A DNA stretch of 34,946 bases, from contig JAQYCE010000052.1 of NCBI GenBank assembly GCA_029003555.1, forward strand, positions 1 through 34,946, given 5' to 3'. Below the pieces are notes generated by a model. It saw only the letters and a program-made list of their open reading frames with translations. It was not told the origin of the DNA and did not search any database. A program made the translations under genes and the position numbers. The DNA is from Bacillota bacterium. GTDB lineage: Bacteria; Bacillota; Clostridia; Tissierellales; Peptoniphilaceae. Positions 33,498 through 34,946 of this stretch are shown here, in pieces (position 1 is the stretch's first letter; each line of letters opens with the position of its first letter).

Positions 33498-34697
33498 CTA
33501 ATCTTCAAGGCCTGTGGTAAAGTTATCGAAATAGCCTTGGATGAAGACAACCGGGGTCCCCTTGTCTCCGGAACCGGAAACCAGGTCAGCCAGCGATCCC
33601 AGGAGGTCGGTCAGGTGACGGGGGGTGGTTCCCTCAGACTCCATGGCCCCCTTCAGGTCCTTGTCCTTGGCCTCGATTTTCTTGGCGATGGCCTGTCGGA
33701 GTTCTTCGCCCTTAAGGTCAGCGAAGTCGTTGTCCGCCAAGTACTTGAGCTTGAGCTCGTTGGGGAGGCCGGAAAGGCCATGAGTAAATCCGGGTGAGAC
33801 GACCGGGTCAGCAAATTCCCAGATCCCGCCGCGGGGATCCTTGAATCCTCCGTCTCCATAGATCATAACTTCGATATTTTTTCCGGTCACTTCCTTTAAT
33901 TGATCGGCCAGGCCGTCAACGAAGTTTTGGCAATCTCTGGGGAAGAGTTTGACCTTCTCCTCGGAAGCCTTGTTGGAGCCCAAAAGACCATACTCCTCAT
34001 TGCAACCCGACCCGTCCACCGGTTGGGTCATGATATCATCCAGGCCATAAACGACTTTGGCCCCGGCTGCCTTGAGCCAGCGCTTGGATCTTTCCTTGGT
34101 GTGGATGTCGCAGGTGATCACCTGGTCGGTGTATTCCAGGAGGGCCTTGGGTTGGTTGGCCAGGAAGATAACCAATTCGCAATCCTCTGCCTCCACAATA
34201 TCCCGGTAGAATTTGATATAGTCCACGCCGGTAAAGGGGTGGCCAACCTCGCCGAAAATCTTATAAAAGTCCTCTTCGGAAAGGATGTCATTATAGGGGT
34301 CCAGGCCGGCCTTATCCATTTCCTCTACAGTGATGAGCTGGTTGCCCACCTCATCCGAGGGATAGGTCATCTGGAGGTAGATCTTGTCCATGGCCCGGGC
34401 AATGGCCTTAAGGTTCATGGAAAAGCGGTTCCGGGAGAAGATGGGGTTGAAGAGCCCGACGACGCCACCGGGGAACTTCTTACGGATATCCTGTGCGATT
34501 TGGTCCACGCTGGCATAGTTTCCCTGGGCCCGAGCAACAATAGCTTCGGTCATGCAAAGGACGTCCCGGTCATGAAAGGAAAATCCCCCTTCTTTGCTGG
34601 CTGCTTGGAGTGATTCGACCACCATGCTGGCAAGGTCGTCTCCCTCCCGGATAATCGGGGTCCGGATCCCCCTTGCTACAGTACCGATCATTCTCAT
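33498..34697 (-). CDS. CofE-like coenzyme F420-0:gamma-L-glutamate ligase family protein
   Basis: A 399-residue protein that resembles the F420-0:L-glutamate ligase family (PF01996). The start MRMIGTVARGIRTPIIREGDDL and DRDVLCMTEAIVARAQGN match the N-terminal GTP/nucleotide-binding part. It is longer than the archaeal enzyme (about 250 residues). No other F420-synthesis genes are in the window, so the substrate may not be F420. The start at 34697 follows AGGAGGAATCACCA. It lies 28 bases after guaB and is probably on its transcript, ending at a terminator at 33439-33481. Family assignment moderate; function unknown. Confidence 0.75.
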   Translation of the reverse strand: MRMIGTVARGIRTPIIREGDDLASMVVESLQAASKEGGFSFHDRDVLCMTEAIVARAQGNYASVDQIAQDIRKKFPGGVVGLFNPIFSRNRFSMNLKAIARAMDKIYLQMTYPSDEVGNQLITVEEMDKAGLDPYNDILSEEDFYKIFGEVGHPFTGVDYIKFYRDIVEAEDCELVIFLANQPKALLEYTDQVITCDIHTKERSKRWLKAAGAKVVYGLDDIMTQPVDGSGCNEEYGLLGSNKASEEKVKLFPRDCQNFVDGLADQLKEVTGKNIEVMIYGDGGFKDPRGGIWEFADPVVSPGFTHGLSGLPNELKLKYLADNDFADLKGEELRQAIAKKIEAKDKDLKGAMESEGTTPRHLTDLLGSLADLVSGSGDKGTPVVFIQGYFDNFTTGLED

Positions 34698-34725
34698 TGG
34701 TGATTCCTCCTTATATGTTTTCACT

Positions 34726-34946
34726 TTAGTTATATTTCAGCGAAGAGGCGTTCTTGGTCAGAACGTCGTGGGCTCCGCCCACCACCATGGAACTCGAGGA
34801 GACCCGGGTGAGCTTGGCTTTTTCGTGGAGTTCCTCAAGGTTGAGGGCCCCGCAATTGCACATGGTCGCCTTGACCTTGGCCAAAGAAGCGTCCACGTTA
34901 TCCTTCAGGGTGCCGGCATAGGGGACATAGGAGTCCACACCTTCTT
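34726..34946 (-). CDS. guaB: IMP dehydrogenase, C-terminal end (start beyond window)
   Basis: The last 73 residues of an IMPDH/GMPR-family protein: [36 protein letters not shown] and [13 protein letters not shown]. The conserved EGV...VPY.G segment and the C-terminal GAHDV are typical of IMP dehydrogenase, which makes XMP in guanine synthesis. The reading frame is open to base 34946, so the catalytic part with CBS domains is outside. The stop (34726-34728) is followed by the CofE-like gene. Confidence 0.85.
   Translation of the reverse strand, partial: EGVDSYVPYAGTLKDNVDASLAKVKATMCNCGALNLEELHEKAKLTRVSSSSMVVGGAHDVLTKNASSLKYN

Overview
The window looks like a chromosomal core segment of a strictly anaerobic, fermentative Gram-positive bacterium (Bacillota). 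The evidence is class III ribonucleotide reductase with its radical-SAM activase, desulfoferrodoxin and rubrerythrin, formate-tetrahydrofolate ligase, a Gram-positive type LexA, PepV dipeptidase, strong AGGAGG ribosome sites and SigA-type promoters. Coding DNA is fairly GC-rich by eye, while intergenic DNA is AT-rich. A Tissierellia/Peptoniphilaceae-like anaerobe would fit, but that placement is a guess. There is no prophage, insertion sequence, rRNA operon or CRISPR array, and no gene-free stretch longer than about 300 bases.

Left part (1-11.6 kb). On the minus strand lie mntP and an rlmD-type rRNA methyltransferase cut by the window edge. On the plus strand are a small DUF6465-like gene and a MoxR ATPase/VWA pair. 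Then come superoxide reductase (dfx, minus) and lexA (plus, with an SOS-like box), which are divergent. A minus-strand operon follows, with a strong promoter, an Abi_2/HEPN protein, fhs and folC. A secreted DUF1002 protein follows on the plus strand.

Middle part (11.6-24.3 kb). nrdG and nrdD are transcribed on the minus strand, each with its own candidate promoter and a dyad that may bind NrdR. Upstream of them is a two-gene unit of a papain/C39-like peptidase homologue and a DUF1232 membrane protein. An AT-rich HicAB toxin-antitoxin module and tRNA-Ala(GGC) come next, then an operon tldD-pmbA-aminotransferase, rubrerythrin, and on the plus strand exoA-DUF2207.

Right part (24.3-34.9 kb). A heterodimeric ABC exporter with one degenerate ATPase site is divergent from an unusual Maf-zincin fusion gene. 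A minus-strand run of symporter, pepV and malQ takes up and breaks down peptides, amino acids and glucans. A lone CofE-like ligase follows the guaB (IMP dehydrogenase) 3' end at the window edge.

The most unusual items are the Maf nucleotide-pyrophosphatase fused to a HExxH metallopeptidase domain, the Abi_2 HEPN gene leading the one-carbon (fhs-folC) operon, the terminator-like hairpin between the nrdG promoter and its start codon, the papain-like/DUF1232 pair, and the F420-ligase-like gene behind guaB. I did not see a clear-cut new defence or mobile system; most genes are housekeeping.
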